From Jejuia pallidilutea (lineage in GTDB: Bacteria > Bacteroidota > Bacteroidia > Flavobacteriales > Flavobacteriaceae), in NCBI RefSeq assembly GCF_002973595.1, contig NZ_PVEO01000001.1:310001-374000 (forward strand): 64,000 nucleotides of DNA, read 5' to 3'. Within the stretch, counting starts at the first letter, position 1. Each line of letters starts with the position of its first letter. Positions 25,827-33,529 of this stretch are shown one piece after another. The notes beneath the pieces were generated by a model. It had not been told where the DNA came from and searched no databases. It saw nothing but the letters and a program-made list of their open reading frames with translations. Made by a program: the position numbers and the translations under genes.

Positions 25827-26606
25827 CTATGTTAACATTTTCCCTACAAATAAATCTAAAACTTCAATAACAATTAAAATAATGATAATCCACTCCAATC
25901 GGCTACTTTCCTTATGGTCCATAATATCTTTAAAGAGCTCTAAATTCTCTTTTATAATTTCAATTCTGTCATGAATTAAGCGGTATCTGTCCTTTAAATC
26001 AAAAGATTGTTTTAAATCCTGATTAAGCTTATTTAACTGCTCTTTCTCCCAAGTAATGTCTGGTGCATCAAAAATATAGAGATTCTCTGTAATTTTATTT
26101 TTAATGTTTAAAACCTTACCTATAAAACGCTTTAGTTTATGCCCAGAAATATCTAACTTTCCTTTTTCTTCAAGATATAAGGTATGTTCGTTAGTTTCTA
26201 TTAACAACTCTTCTGTAATTTCGGAAAAGCTTTGTAATGCCACTGATTGTGATGTGTTTAGCATTACCAATCGTATCATTTCCTCATCAATTTTAGGCAA
26301 CACCACACTATCAAACTGAACTCTTAGCGTGTTTGTTTTAATGATGACTTCGACCGATTCAGATAATTTTTCGGAAAAAAAATTGACACAAAATGGTTTA
26401 ATTTGTTCTAAAGCCTGTTCTATTTCAGTATGGTTCATATTGAAAAAACTCACCATACCGTATTGAAACAGATAAATAAAACTTTCGTTTGAACTTTTAT
26501 AGTAAAGTTCATCGCTATCTTGAAACAACAATTGCCACTGCAACCCTTGTTTACTAGCTTTTAAATTGATAGCGCTAGCTACTTGGTAAGCAACTACCGT
26601 ATACAT
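25827..26606 (-). CDS. RMD1 family (DUF155) protein
   Basis: The 259-residue protein has a C-terminal FDAPDITWE motif, a following coiled-coil (KEQLNKLNQDLKQ to HDRIEIIKENLEL) and a terminal membrane helix LEWIIIILIVIEVLDLF. This is the hallmark order of the RMD1/DUF155 family, whose eukaryotic members sit in organelle membranes. The bacterial function is unknown. It lies in a leftward run with two small cytosolic proteins and a sensor-like membrane protein, which suggests a shared membrane role. Confidence 0.8.
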   Translation of the reverse strand: MYTVVAYQVASAINLKASKQGLQWQLLFQDSDELYYKSSNESFIYLFQYGMVSFFNMNHTEIEQALEQIKPFCVNFFSEKLSESVEVIIKTNTLRVQFDSVVLPKIDEEMIRLVMLNTSQSVALQSFSEITEELLIETNEHTLYLEEKGKLDISGHKLKRFIGKVLNIKNKITENLYIFDAPDITWEKEQLNKLNQDLKQSFDLKDRYRLIHDRIEIIKENLELFKDIMDHKESSRLEWIIIILIVIEVLDLFVGKMLT

Positions 26607-26630
26607 TTATGTATTATGTAAAAGGTTTTT

Positions 26631-26852
26631 TTAAATAGGTTTTAAACTTTCTACTCTATAGATGGGATTTTCATCGTCACCGTCTTCAACAAACGTAATT
26701 CTAAAATCTACATCAATTAAGCTTTTGTCGTTTTTTAAATCGTATTGTTTTAAAACACGAGGATGCACTTCTTCAAAAGCTAATTCCTCGCCATTCTCGA
26801 ACCAAAACGTAAAATAACCGTTTTTGTAGGATTTAAAAGCGGCTGTTCTCAT
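26631..26852 (-). CDS. Small cytosolic protein, paralogue of the exported protein at 24617-24997
   Basis: This 73-residue product has no signal peptide. Its whole length matches the C-terminal module of the protein encoded at 24617-24997, with conserved hydrophobic and Lys positions around VLKQYDLKND and FRITFVED. It sits 14 bp from the acidic protein gene and 24 bp from the RMD1-family gene. Function unknown. Confidence 0.65.
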   Translation of the reverse strand: MRTAAFKSYKNGYFTFWFENGEELAFEEVHPRVLKQYDLKNDKSLIDVDFRITFVEDGDDENPIYRVESLKPI

Positions 26853-26866
26853 GATATTAATAAGTG

Positions 26867-27193
26867 TTAGTCGTTATCGTCTTCTGGGTCTTCATCCTCA
26901 ATATCTGGAGGCTGAACTGCTTCTGGGTCATCGTTATCAAATTCCTCATAATCATCTTCATCGTAATTCTCCATAGTCACCTCTAACTTAGTACTTACTT
27001 TTACCAAATACTTTGTATCGCTTGTAGTTACCTCAACAGCTTCAATAATTTCGTTGTGTTGGTTTCTAAAGGATATTATGTGGTCGTCATCATAACCATC
27101 AGGGTATTTTTCAACCAGTAGCGCCAGAATCTCTGGAGTTAATTTTTTAAAATCTACGATAACACGTTTTAAATTGTCATTTTTATTTTTCAT
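26867..27193 (-). CDS. Small protein with a highly acidic tail
   Basis: The 108-residue product has a compact N-terminal half with basic residues (KRVIVDFKKL). The final 35 residues or so are almost entirely Asp and Glu with a few Pro (YDEDDYEEFDNDD, IEDEDPEDDND). The tail is likely unstructured and may bind a basic partner or mimic nucleic acid; no evidence favours either. It is cotranscribed with its neighbours judging by spacing. Confidence 0.6.
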   Translation of the reverse strand: MKNKNDNLKRVIVDFKKLTPEILALLVEKYPDGYDDDHIISFRNQHNEIIEAVEVTTSDTKYLVKVSTKLEVTMENYDEDDYEEFDNDDPEAVQPPDIEDEDPEDDND

Positions 27194-27256
27194 TGGGTTA
27201 ATTTTTCCTGTATTAAGTTGGGGTGTTTTAAAAATGAATTAAATATACTATTTATA

Positions 27257-28783
27257 TTATTTTTTTCTAATAACATCATAAAAATCTTTTCTTCTATCTT
27301 TTAGATTTTTAACAGCACCAAAAGCATGTAATTCTCTTAACAAGCTAATATCTACATCTGCTACTAATATCATTTCGGTATTAGGAGTAGCTTCTGCCTT
27401 AATGCCATTACTTGGAAACGAAAAATCGCATGGTGTAAATACTGCCGATTGTGCGTATTGTATATCCATATTATTTACGTTTGGCAAATTGCCTACGCTA
27501 CCAGAAATGGCAACATAACATTCGTTTTCAATGGCTCGTGCTTGTGCACATAGTCTTACTCGAGAATAGCCATTTTGTGTATCTGTTAAAAACGGAACGA
27601 ATAAAATATCCATACCTTCATCTGCTAACAACCGTGATAGCTCGGGGAATTCTGAATCATAACAAATTAAAATACCAATTTTTCCACAATCTGTATTAAA
27701 GGTTTTAAGCTCACTTCCACGTTGCATACCCCAAACTTTGGCTTCATCTGGTGTTACATGTATTTTTTCGTAGCGCTCAACACTACCATCGCGTTTGCAC
27801 AAATAACCTACGTTGTATAGTTTATCGTCGACAACTTCGGGCATACTGCCTGAGATAATGTTAATGTTATACGAGATGGATAACTGTTTTAATTTATTGG
27901 TGATAGTTTCTGTAAATTTTGCCAATTCCCTAATAGCTTCCGACTCGTGCAAATGATTAAACTCTGCCATTAATGGCGCATTAAAAAACTCGGGGAACAC
28001 TGCAAAATCTGATCTGTACGCCGCTAAACTATCTATAAAATACTCTACTTGCTGCATTAAATCATCTAAAGCGTTGTAAGGCCTCATTTGCCATTGTATT
28101 AAGCCTAAACGAACAATAGTTTTTACAGTTGATGCTTTTTTATTGGGTTTTGTATAATAAATATTATCCCATTCCATTAAAACGGCATACTCATTTGATG
28201 CTGTATCGCCTTCTAAGTAACCTTTTAAGACTCTTACGGGATGAAAATCGTTTGAAATTTGAAAATTTAGAACAGGATCATGAATTTCTTTGCGCTTAAC
28301 CCTTTCTATATACTCTTTGGGTGTTAAATCTGGATGTTTATGATAATTTGGCATTCGTCCTCCAAATACAATACCTTTTAAATTTAGGTTTTCGCAAACT
28401 TCCTTTCTGTAATCATAAAGACGTCTTCCTAAGCGAAGGCCTCTATATTCTGGCTTTATAAATACATCTATACCATATAACACATCGCCTTCAGGGTCAT
28501 GGTTTTTAAATGATTTGCCGCCTATAACGTCTTCATAGGTGTGTTCATCATCAATACTGTTGTAATCTACAATTAATGACAATGCACAACCTGCTATATC
28601 GCCGTCTATCTTTATGATGACTTGCCCCTCAGGAAACATTCTGGTTAAATCCTCAATATGATGCTTTTTCCAATACGAATTAAGCACACCAGCATAAGAT
28701 GCTAAGGTTGCTTCTTTTAATTCCTCAAAATCATCAACGGTGAGGTACTTTAATTCTATATTTTCTATCTTTTGTTTACCCAT
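27257..28783 (-). CDS. GNAT acetyltransferase - carbon-nitrogen hydrolase fusion
   Basis: The 508-residue protein joins an N-terminal GNAT domain (about 8-215, acetyl-CoA loop YRGLRLGRRLY at 113-123) to a C-terminal nitrilase-superfamily hydrolase (about 225-505). The Glu-Lys-Cys triad is complete: FPEFF (Glu265), YEKIHV (Lys340) and LICYDSEFPE (Cys374). The combination could add and remove acyl groups on amines or act on an amide; the reaction is unknown. It starts 2 bp after the deoxyhypusine-synthase-like gene ends, so a polyamine-related substrate is an attractive inference. Confidence 0.85.
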   Translation of the reverse strand: MGKQKIENIELKYLTVDDFEELKEATLASYAGVLNSYWKKHHIEDLTRMFPEGQVIIKIDGDIAGCALSLIVDYNSIDDEHTYEDVIGGKSFKNHDPEGDVLYGIDVFIKPEYRGLRLGRRLYDYRKEVCENLNLKGIVFGGRMPNYHKHPDLTPKEYIERVKRKEIHDPVLNFQISNDFHPVRVLKGYLEGDTASNEYAVLMEWDNIYYTKPNKKASTVKTIVRLGLIQWQMRPYNALDDLMQQVEYFIDSLAAYRSDFAVFPEFFNAPLMAEFNHLHESEAIRELAKFTETITNKLKQLSISYNINIISGSMPEVVDDKLYNVGYLCKRDGSVERYEKIHVTPDEAKVWGMQRGSELKTFNTDCGKIGILICYDSEFPELSRLLADEGMDILFVPFLTDTQNGYSRVRLCAQARAIENECYVAISGSVGNLPNVNNMDIQYAQSAVFTPCDFSFPSNGIKAEATPNTEMILVADVDISLLRELHAFGAVKNLKDRRKDFYDVIRKK

Positions 28784-28785
28784 GG

Positions 28786-29763
28786 TTATTGCCCTAATAA
28801 ATAAGCAAAAATTAAAGGCGCAACAATTGTAGCATCACTTTCTATAATAAACTTAGGCGTATCTATATCTAACTTTCCCCATGTAATTTTTTCATTAGGA
28901 ACTGCTCCAGAATAAGAGCCGTAACTTGTTGTAGAATCGCTAATTTGACAAAAATAACTCCAGAATGGTGTGTCTGTACGTTCCATATCTTGGTACAGCA
29001 TTGGTACTACACATATAGGAAAATCGCCTGCAATACCACCACCAATCTGGAAGAAACCTATACCTTTTGAAGAGTTTTCGGTATACCAATCTGCCAGGAA
29101 CGTCATGTATTCTATACCAGATTTCATAGTACTTGCTTTTAATTCGCCTTTTAACACATAGCTTGCAAAAATATTCCCCATAGTACTATCTTCCCAACCT
29201 GGGCATACTATAGGCAAATTCTTTTCGGCTGCAGCGTACATCCAAGAATCCTTTATATCAATTTCATAGTATTGCTCTAACACCCCCGAAAGCAACATTT
29301 TATACATATATTCGTGTGGTAAATAACGCTCGCCTTTAGCTTCTGCATCTTTCCAAATTTCGTAGATATGCTCTTGTAGGCGACGGAACGCTTCCTCCTC
29401 TGGAATACAGGTGTCGGTAACACGATTTAAACCTTTTTCTAATAAATCCCATTCCTCCTTAGGGGTTAAATCGCGGTAATTTGGCACGCGCTTGTAATGG
29501 GAATGCGCCACCAAATTCATAATATCCTCTTCAAGGTTTGCACCTGTACAGGAAATAATTTGTACTTTATCTTGACGTATCATTTCTGCAAAACTTTTCC
29601 CAAGCTCAGCAGTACTCATAGCACCTGCGAGAGATACCAACATTTTTGCACCATTATTCAACTGTGCTTCGTAACCCTTTGCTGCATCTACCAAAGCAGC
29701 TGCATTAAAATGTAAATAATGGGTTTCTATAAATTGTGAAATTGGGCCTTTAGTTGTTGTCAT
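28786..29763 (-). CDS. Deoxyhypusine synthase-like protein, possible homospermidine synthase
   Basis: The 325-residue protein belongs to the deoxyhypusine synthase family. It has the NAD-binding segment SCTGANLEEDIMNLV (about 71-85) and the active-site loop EKITWGKLD, in which Lys297 matches the lysine that forms the enzyme-butylimine intermediate. Bacteria lack eIF5A, and bacterial members are thought to make homospermidine or related products from putrescine. The gene overlaps the agmatinase gene by 14 bp and follows arginine decarboxylase, so the operon supplies exactly the expected substrate. Product identity is inferred. Confidence 0.83.
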   Translation of the reverse strand: MTTTKGPISQFIETHYLHFNAAALVDAAKGYEAQLNNGAKMLVSLAGAMSTAELGKSFAEMIRQDKVQIISCTGANLEEDIMNLVAHSHYKRVPNYRDLTPKEEWDLLEKGLNRVTDTCIPEEEAFRRLQEHIYEIWKDAEAKGERYLPHEYMYKMLLSGVLEQYYEIDIKDSWMYAAAEKNLPIVCPGWEDSTMGNIFASYVLKGELKASTMKSGIEYMTFLADWYTENSSKGIGFFQIGGGIAGDFPICVVPMLYQDMERTDTPFWSYFCQISDSTTSYGSYSGAVPNEKITWGKLDIDTPKFIIESDATIVAPLIFAYLLGQ

Positions 29764-30688
29764 CGTCAGTAAATTTTAAAGTGTTCTTTTTTTGTTCTTT
29801 AGACTCGTAAGCATTGTCGTAATTATCGCTAACCGCATCATTCATAAATTTATAGCTTAACATCTTGTAATACAATTTTGCAGCTAGGAAATCTGATGAC
29901 TTTTCGTCTTTATTTGGGCATAACTCTACAATATCGAAACCTACAACATGTTTTTCTTCAAATACTTGTTTTAAAAAATCTAAGGTTTCATACCACAATA
30001 AGCCACCTGGTTCTGGTGTACCGGTACTTGGGAGAATTGATGGATCGAAGGCATCTAAATCAAAAGTAATAAATACGTTATCAGTCATTTGATCTATTGC
30101 TGCTTCCATCCAAGAATCGTCTATCGCCATGTCGTGAGCAAAATAGGTTTTCTCTTCGTCCATCACCGTTTTTTCCATTATGTCCATAGAACGAATACCT
30201 ACTTGAATTAAGTTGGTGCTTTGGCTAGCTTCGTAAACTGCACAAGCATGGTTACACGTTGAGCCTTCGTAAGATTTACGCAAATCGGCATGTGCATCTA
30301 TGTGCAACACTGTTAAGCTCGGGTACATCTCATTAAAAGCACGAATAGTTCCTATTGAAATGGAATGCTCACCACCAAAAATGGTAACAAACTTATTCTT
30401 CTTAATGTATTTTTTTGTGATTTGATGTACTGCGTCTACCATAGCTTCTGGAGACTTGTTTTCTGTAACAGGGTCTGCCAAAAACACACCTTGTTGGTAT
30501 ACTTCGGTACCTGTTTCAATATCGTAAAGCTCCATATTTTCCGAAGCTTCTAAAAAAGCTTTTGGACCTTTGTCGGCACCTTTTTGCCATGTACTTGTAC
30601 CATCATAGGGTACAGGGATTAAAACAATTTTAGCTTGTTCTAATTTCGCTAATTCCTGAGGAATTCCAGCGTAAGTTTTTGTGTTCAT
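29750..30688 (-). CDS. speB: Agmatinase (arginase/ureohydrolase family)
   Basis: The 312-residue enzyme has the Mn-binding motifs GGEHS (105-109), DAHADLR (131-137) and FDLDAFDPS (about 218-226). It should hydrolyse agmatine to putrescine and urea in the cytoplasm. Genomic context, with arginine decarboxylase 31 bp upstream and a deoxyhypusine-synthase-like gene overlapping downstream, favours agmatinase over arginase or guanidinobutyrase. Confidence 0.88.
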   Translation of the reverse strand: MNTKTYAGIPQELAKLEQAKIVLIPVPYDGTSTWQKGADKGPKAFLEASENMELYDIETGTEVYQQGVFLADPVTENKSPEAMVDAVHQITKKYIKKNKFVTIFGGEHSISIGTIRAFNEMYPSLTVLHIDAHADLRKSYEGSTCNHACAVYEASQSTNLIQVGIRSMDIMEKTVMDEEKTYFAHDMAIDDSWMEAAIDQMTDNVFITFDLDAFDPSILPSTGTPEPGGLLWYETLDFLKQVFEEKHVVGFDIVELCPNKDEKSSDFLAAKLYYKMLSYKFMNDAVSDNYDNAYESKEQKKNTLKFTDDDNN

Positions 30689-30718
30689 TTTTAAGTATTT
30701 CGTATTGATTATATATAC

Positions 30719-32170
30719 CTATTTTGTATTGATTTCCTCAACCAGTTCTTCTACTGGTTTTGAAGCATTTTGATTGGTACCATAACCTAAAATTTTAAGT
30801 AAGTCTTCACTTTTTTGTTGCTCGCTAAATACTTCGGTGGTTAAATTACCTTCTGCATCCCTATTTATTAAAATATGCTTAGGCGAAGGAATTAAACAGT
30901 GTTGTAAACCGCCAAAACCGCCAATGGTTTCTTGATAGGCGCCTGTATTAAAAAATCCGATATACAAGGGTTTCTCTTTATTATATTTTGGCATATAAAT
31001 AGCATTCATATGTTGTTCGCTATTGTAATAATCGTCGCTATCGCATGTTAAGCCTCCTAATAAAATACGCTCGTAACTATCCTGCCAACGATTTATTGGT
31101 AATAAAATGAAACGCTTATTAATTGCCCAAGTATCTGGTAATGTAGTAATAAACGATGAGTTTATCATATTCCACTTTTCGCGGTCGTTTTGTTGTTTTT
31201 GGTATAGCACTTCGTAAATTGCACCACCACTTTCGCCAACAGTAAAACTACCAAACTCGGTGAAAATATTTGGCACGTCTACTTCTTCCTCATCGCAGGT
31301 TAATTGTATTTGATTTATAATTTCGTCAATCATATACTCATAATCAAACTCAAAAGCCAAAGAATTTTTAATGGGAAAACCACCACCAATATTTAAACTG
31401 TTTAGTGTTGGGCATATCTTTTTTAAATTGGTGTAAACCTTTAAACATTTAAGTAGCTCGTTCCAATAATATGCATTATCGCGAATACCCGTGTTTATAA
31501 AAAAGTGTAACATTTTAAGTTCTACTTTTTTATTATTGGATATCTGGTTTTTGTAAAAGGGCACAATGTTTTTGTAACCAATACCCAGACGAGAGGTGTA
31601 AAACTCAAACTTGGGTTCTTCTTCAGATGCTATACGAATACCTACATTAAATTTGCCTTTTATTTCTTGGGACAATAAATCTATTTCCTCATAATTATCT
31701 ATTATTGGAATTGCATTTTTATGACCGTTGTTAATTAAACGAGCAATATTTGTTACATACTGCGCACGTTTAAAGCCGTTACTAATTACAAATGTTTCAT
31801 CTGTAATTTTACCTGCTTCTTTAAGGCGCTCAACTATATCAATATCGAACGCCGATGACGTTTCTATGTGTATGTTGTTTTTTAAGGCTTCATCTAAAAC
31901 ATGCTTAAAATGACTGCTTTTAGTACAGTAGCAGTAGTTATAATTACCTTTATAATTGTGCTTTTGCATTGCGTTTTCAAACCACATTTTTGCCTTGTTA
32001 ATGTTATTGGAAATTTGTGGCAAATACGTAAACTTTAGCGGTGCTCCATACTGTTTTGTAAGTTGCATTAAATCTATATCATGAAAATGCAACTGCCCTT
32101 TATCAACTTTAAATTCTTCCTGAGGAAAATCAAAAGTTTGATTTATTAAATCAATATATTTTGTATTCAT
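30719..32170 (-). CDS. speA: Arginine decarboxylase, alanine racemase-fold, short type
   Basis: The 483-residue PLP enzyme of fold type III carries the cofactor lysine in CTKSSH (Lys84), a GGGFPI segment near 269-274 and a TCDSDDYY motif near 393-400 that supplies the cross-subunit active-site Cys. It is shorter than the E. coli SpeA (about 650 residues), as is usual for this phylum. It converts arginine to agmatine, the first step of the operon. Specificity for arginine rather than ornithine, lysine or carboxynorspermidine is inferred from the agmatinase next door. A strong promoter lies at 32211-32240. Confidence 0.82.
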   Translation of the reverse strand: MNTKYIDLINQTFDFPQEEFKVDKGQLHFHDIDLMQLTKQYGAPLKFTYLPQISNNINKAKMWFENAMQKHNYKGNYNYCYCTKSSHFKHVLDEALKNNIHIETSSAFDIDIVERLKEAGKITDETFVISNGFKRAQYVTNIARLINNGHKNAIPIIDNYEEIDLLSQEIKGKFNVGIRIASEEEPKFEFYTSRLGIGYKNIVPFYKNQISNNKKVELKMLHFFINTGIRDNAYYWNELLKCLKVYTNLKKICPTLNSLNIGGGFPIKNSLAFEFDYEYMIDEIINQIQLTCDEEEVDVPNIFTEFGSFTVGESGGAIYEVLYQKQQNDREKWNMINSSFITTLPDTWAINKRFILLPINRWQDSYERILLGGLTCDSDDYYNSEQHMNAIYMPKYNKEKPLYIGFFNTGAYQETIGGFGGLQHCLIPSPKHILINRDAEGNLTTEVFSEQQKSEDLLKILGYGTNQNASKPVEELVEEINTK

Positions 32171-32210
32171 TTTTTTTAAATTGGATGTAGTACGGCATTA
32201 AATTAAAAAC

Positions 32211-32240
32211 CAAACGTAATAAAGTGTGCTTTATCACAAA
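32211..32240 (-). promoter_or_regulatory. Predicted promoter of the polyamine operon
   Basis: Read leftward, TTTG (32240-32237) and TACGTTTG (32218-32211) are separated by 18 nt, matching the Bacteroidetes -33/-7 pattern. The start of transcription would be near 32204, leaving a leader of about 34 nt before the arginine decarboxylase ATG. Confidence 0.65.
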
Positions 32241-32281
32241 TTAAATTGCCGTAAAGAGAATATTATCACTTTGTTAAACCG

Positions 32282-32323
32282 AAAAAAAAGAGATACTATC
32301 AGATTTGAATCTGGTTGCTAGTA
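32282..32323 (-). terminator. Terminator-like hairpin at the end of the 50-codon gene
   Basis: Read leftward, an outer stem TACTA/TAGTA (32323-32319 with 32298-32294) and an inner stem CAGAT/ATCTG (32313-32309 with 32304-32300) are followed by an eight-T run (32289-32282). The small gene's stop codon falls inside the hairpin. The stem has an internal loop, so strength is moderate. Confidence 0.5.
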
Positions 32324-32451
32324 GTGGGTACAAAAGCGTATGGCTGTTGAACAGCATATATTGGAGAAACGGAAGTTAGCTTTAAAATTCGGTTACTTAA
32401 TCTATAAGCTGCTTTTGAATATGACTTCCTAATTTTCAAAAGCCCGAACAT
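32299..32451 (-). CDS. Unrecognised 50-residue basic small protein
   Basis: An ATG at 32451 opens 50 codons ending with TGA at 32301-32299. The product begins MFGLLKIRKSYSKAAYRLSN and ends PTTSNQIQI. It is basic in the first half, with a hydrophobic/aromatic second half, and no family was recognised. It has its own promoter about 68 nt upstream (32519-32547) and ends in a terminator-like hairpin, so it looks like a monocistronic small gene rather than part of the polyamine operon. Translation is not proven; a small RNA is the alternative. Confidence 0.45.
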   Translation of the reverse strand: MFGLLKIRKSYSKAAYRLSNRILKLTSVSPIYAVQQPYAFVPTTSNQIQI

Positions 32452-32508
32452 AGAAACAGGTTTCAATTTGTTCAGCTACTTTTTTGAATTTTTTTATTCG
32501 TTGCTCAA

Positions 32509-32581
32509 AAAAGGTGTACAAATGTATATTATTTTTTAATGCACAAAACATTTTTAAAAAAAATTTTTATGTGCACCTTTT
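32509..32581. repeat. 12-bp inverted repeat bracketing the small-gene promoter
   Basis: AAAAGGTGTACA (32509-32520) and TGTGCACCTTTT (32570-32581) are inverted with one mismatch and 49 bp between. The left arm overlaps the -7 element of the leftward promoter by two bases. It may be a pair of regulator half-sites. Confidence 0.45.
32519..32547 (-). promoter_or_regulatory. Predicted promoter of the 50-codon gene
   Basis: Read leftward, TTTG (32547-32544) and TACATTTG (32526-32519) are separated by 17 nt. Both elements match the Bacteroidetes consensus. Transcription would begin near 32512, about 60 nt before the small ATG. Confidence 0.6.
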
Positions 32582-32620
32582 ATAGCACTAAAGCTAGATA
32601 ATTAAAGGCATACGGTGTTT

Positions 32621-33463
32621 TTAAAGCATCTTTAACGTATTTAACTCCTGATCTGTTAAGTGTTTCCAATGTCCGCGAGGTATATCTTTTTTGGTTAAAT
32701 GCCCAATAGCTACACAATCTAAACTTAAAATATCGTAATTTAAATATTCAAATATAGTACGAATAATGGTGTTGCCCGTATTTTTAATTTTTAAGCCAAC
32801 TTCTTTTTTAGTAGCACCATCGATATAACTAATCTCTTCTACCTCAATTAATTTTCCATCGATCTTAAAACCATTTTGAATCTTCTTTAAGTCTTCTAGT
32901 TTTAAGTTTTTATCTAATTCTATGTGAAATAATCGTGCTACCCCATTTTTAGAGTTGGTAAACTTTTTTGCAATGGTATCGTCATTTGTAAAAAACAATA
33001 ATCCTTTAGAGTTTCTACCTAAACGGCCAATGGGTTTTATTTTTGCGTTTGTAGCGTTGGCTACTAAATCCATTACTGTTCTGCCTTTACCTTCGCTTGT
33101 AGTGGTTGCAAAACCTTTTGGCTTATTTAATAGCACGTAAGCTTTAGGTTCTGGGTTTATTCTTGCACCATCATAACGTACTTCATCGCCTGGTTTTACT
33201 TTAAAGCCCATCTCTGTAACTACCTTTCCGTTTACAGAAACTAAACCTGTAGCTATGTGCACATCGGCTTCACGACGTGAACACACACCAGCATTTGCCA
33301 CATATTTGTTTAAACGAATTTCATCAGGATTACCAGATTTTTTCGCTTGTGTATTTGTATTTTTTATAGGTGCATTTCCTCTAGCGTAACTTTTAAAACG
33401 CTTGTTACCACTGCCACGTCCTGATGGTTTTCCTTTACCCTTGCCCCCTTGTTGTCTATTCAT
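32621..33463 (-). CDS. RsuA/RluB-family pseudouridine synthase with Gly at the catalytic Asp
   Basis: The 280-residue protein has a Gly/Lys/Arg-rich N-terminal tail (1-45), an S4 RNA-binding domain (about 48-100, RLNKYVANAGVCSRREAD) and an RsuA/RluB-type synthase domain. The catalytic loop normally reads GRLD; here it reads GRLGRNSKGLLFF, with Gly149 in place of the Asp (codon GGT where GAT would give Asp). Without that residue isomerisation is not expected, so the protein may bind RNA without catalysis, or another residue may have taken over. The rest of the domain looks intact. An IPRGHWKHL motif is near the end. Confidence 0.8.
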   Translation of the reverse strand: MNRQQGGKGKGKPSGRGSGNKRFKSYARGNAPIKNTNTQAKKSGNPDEIRLNKYVANAGVCSRREADVHIATGLVSVNGKVVTEMGFKVKPGDEVRYDGARINPEPKAYVLLNKPKGFATTTSEGKGRTVMDLVANATNAKIKPIGRLGRNSKGLLFFTNDDTIAKKFTNSKNGVARLFHIELDKNLKLEDLKKIQNGFKIDGKLIEVEEISYIDGATKKEVGLKIKNTGNTIIRTIFEYLNYDILSLDCVAIGHLTKKDIPRGHWKHLTDQELNTLKML

Positions 33464-33529
33464 TACTTAAAATTTTATACAAAGATATACCTAATAGTTT
33501 ACGAATTATGATTTTAGATTAACGATTTA

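Noticed and set aside
32171-32620. Long leader of the arginine decarboxylase gene considered as a polyamine or SAM riboswitch
   Set aside because: A second good promoter sits just above the gene, and the stretch is better explained by an independent small gene with its own terminator; no known riboswitch core was recognised.
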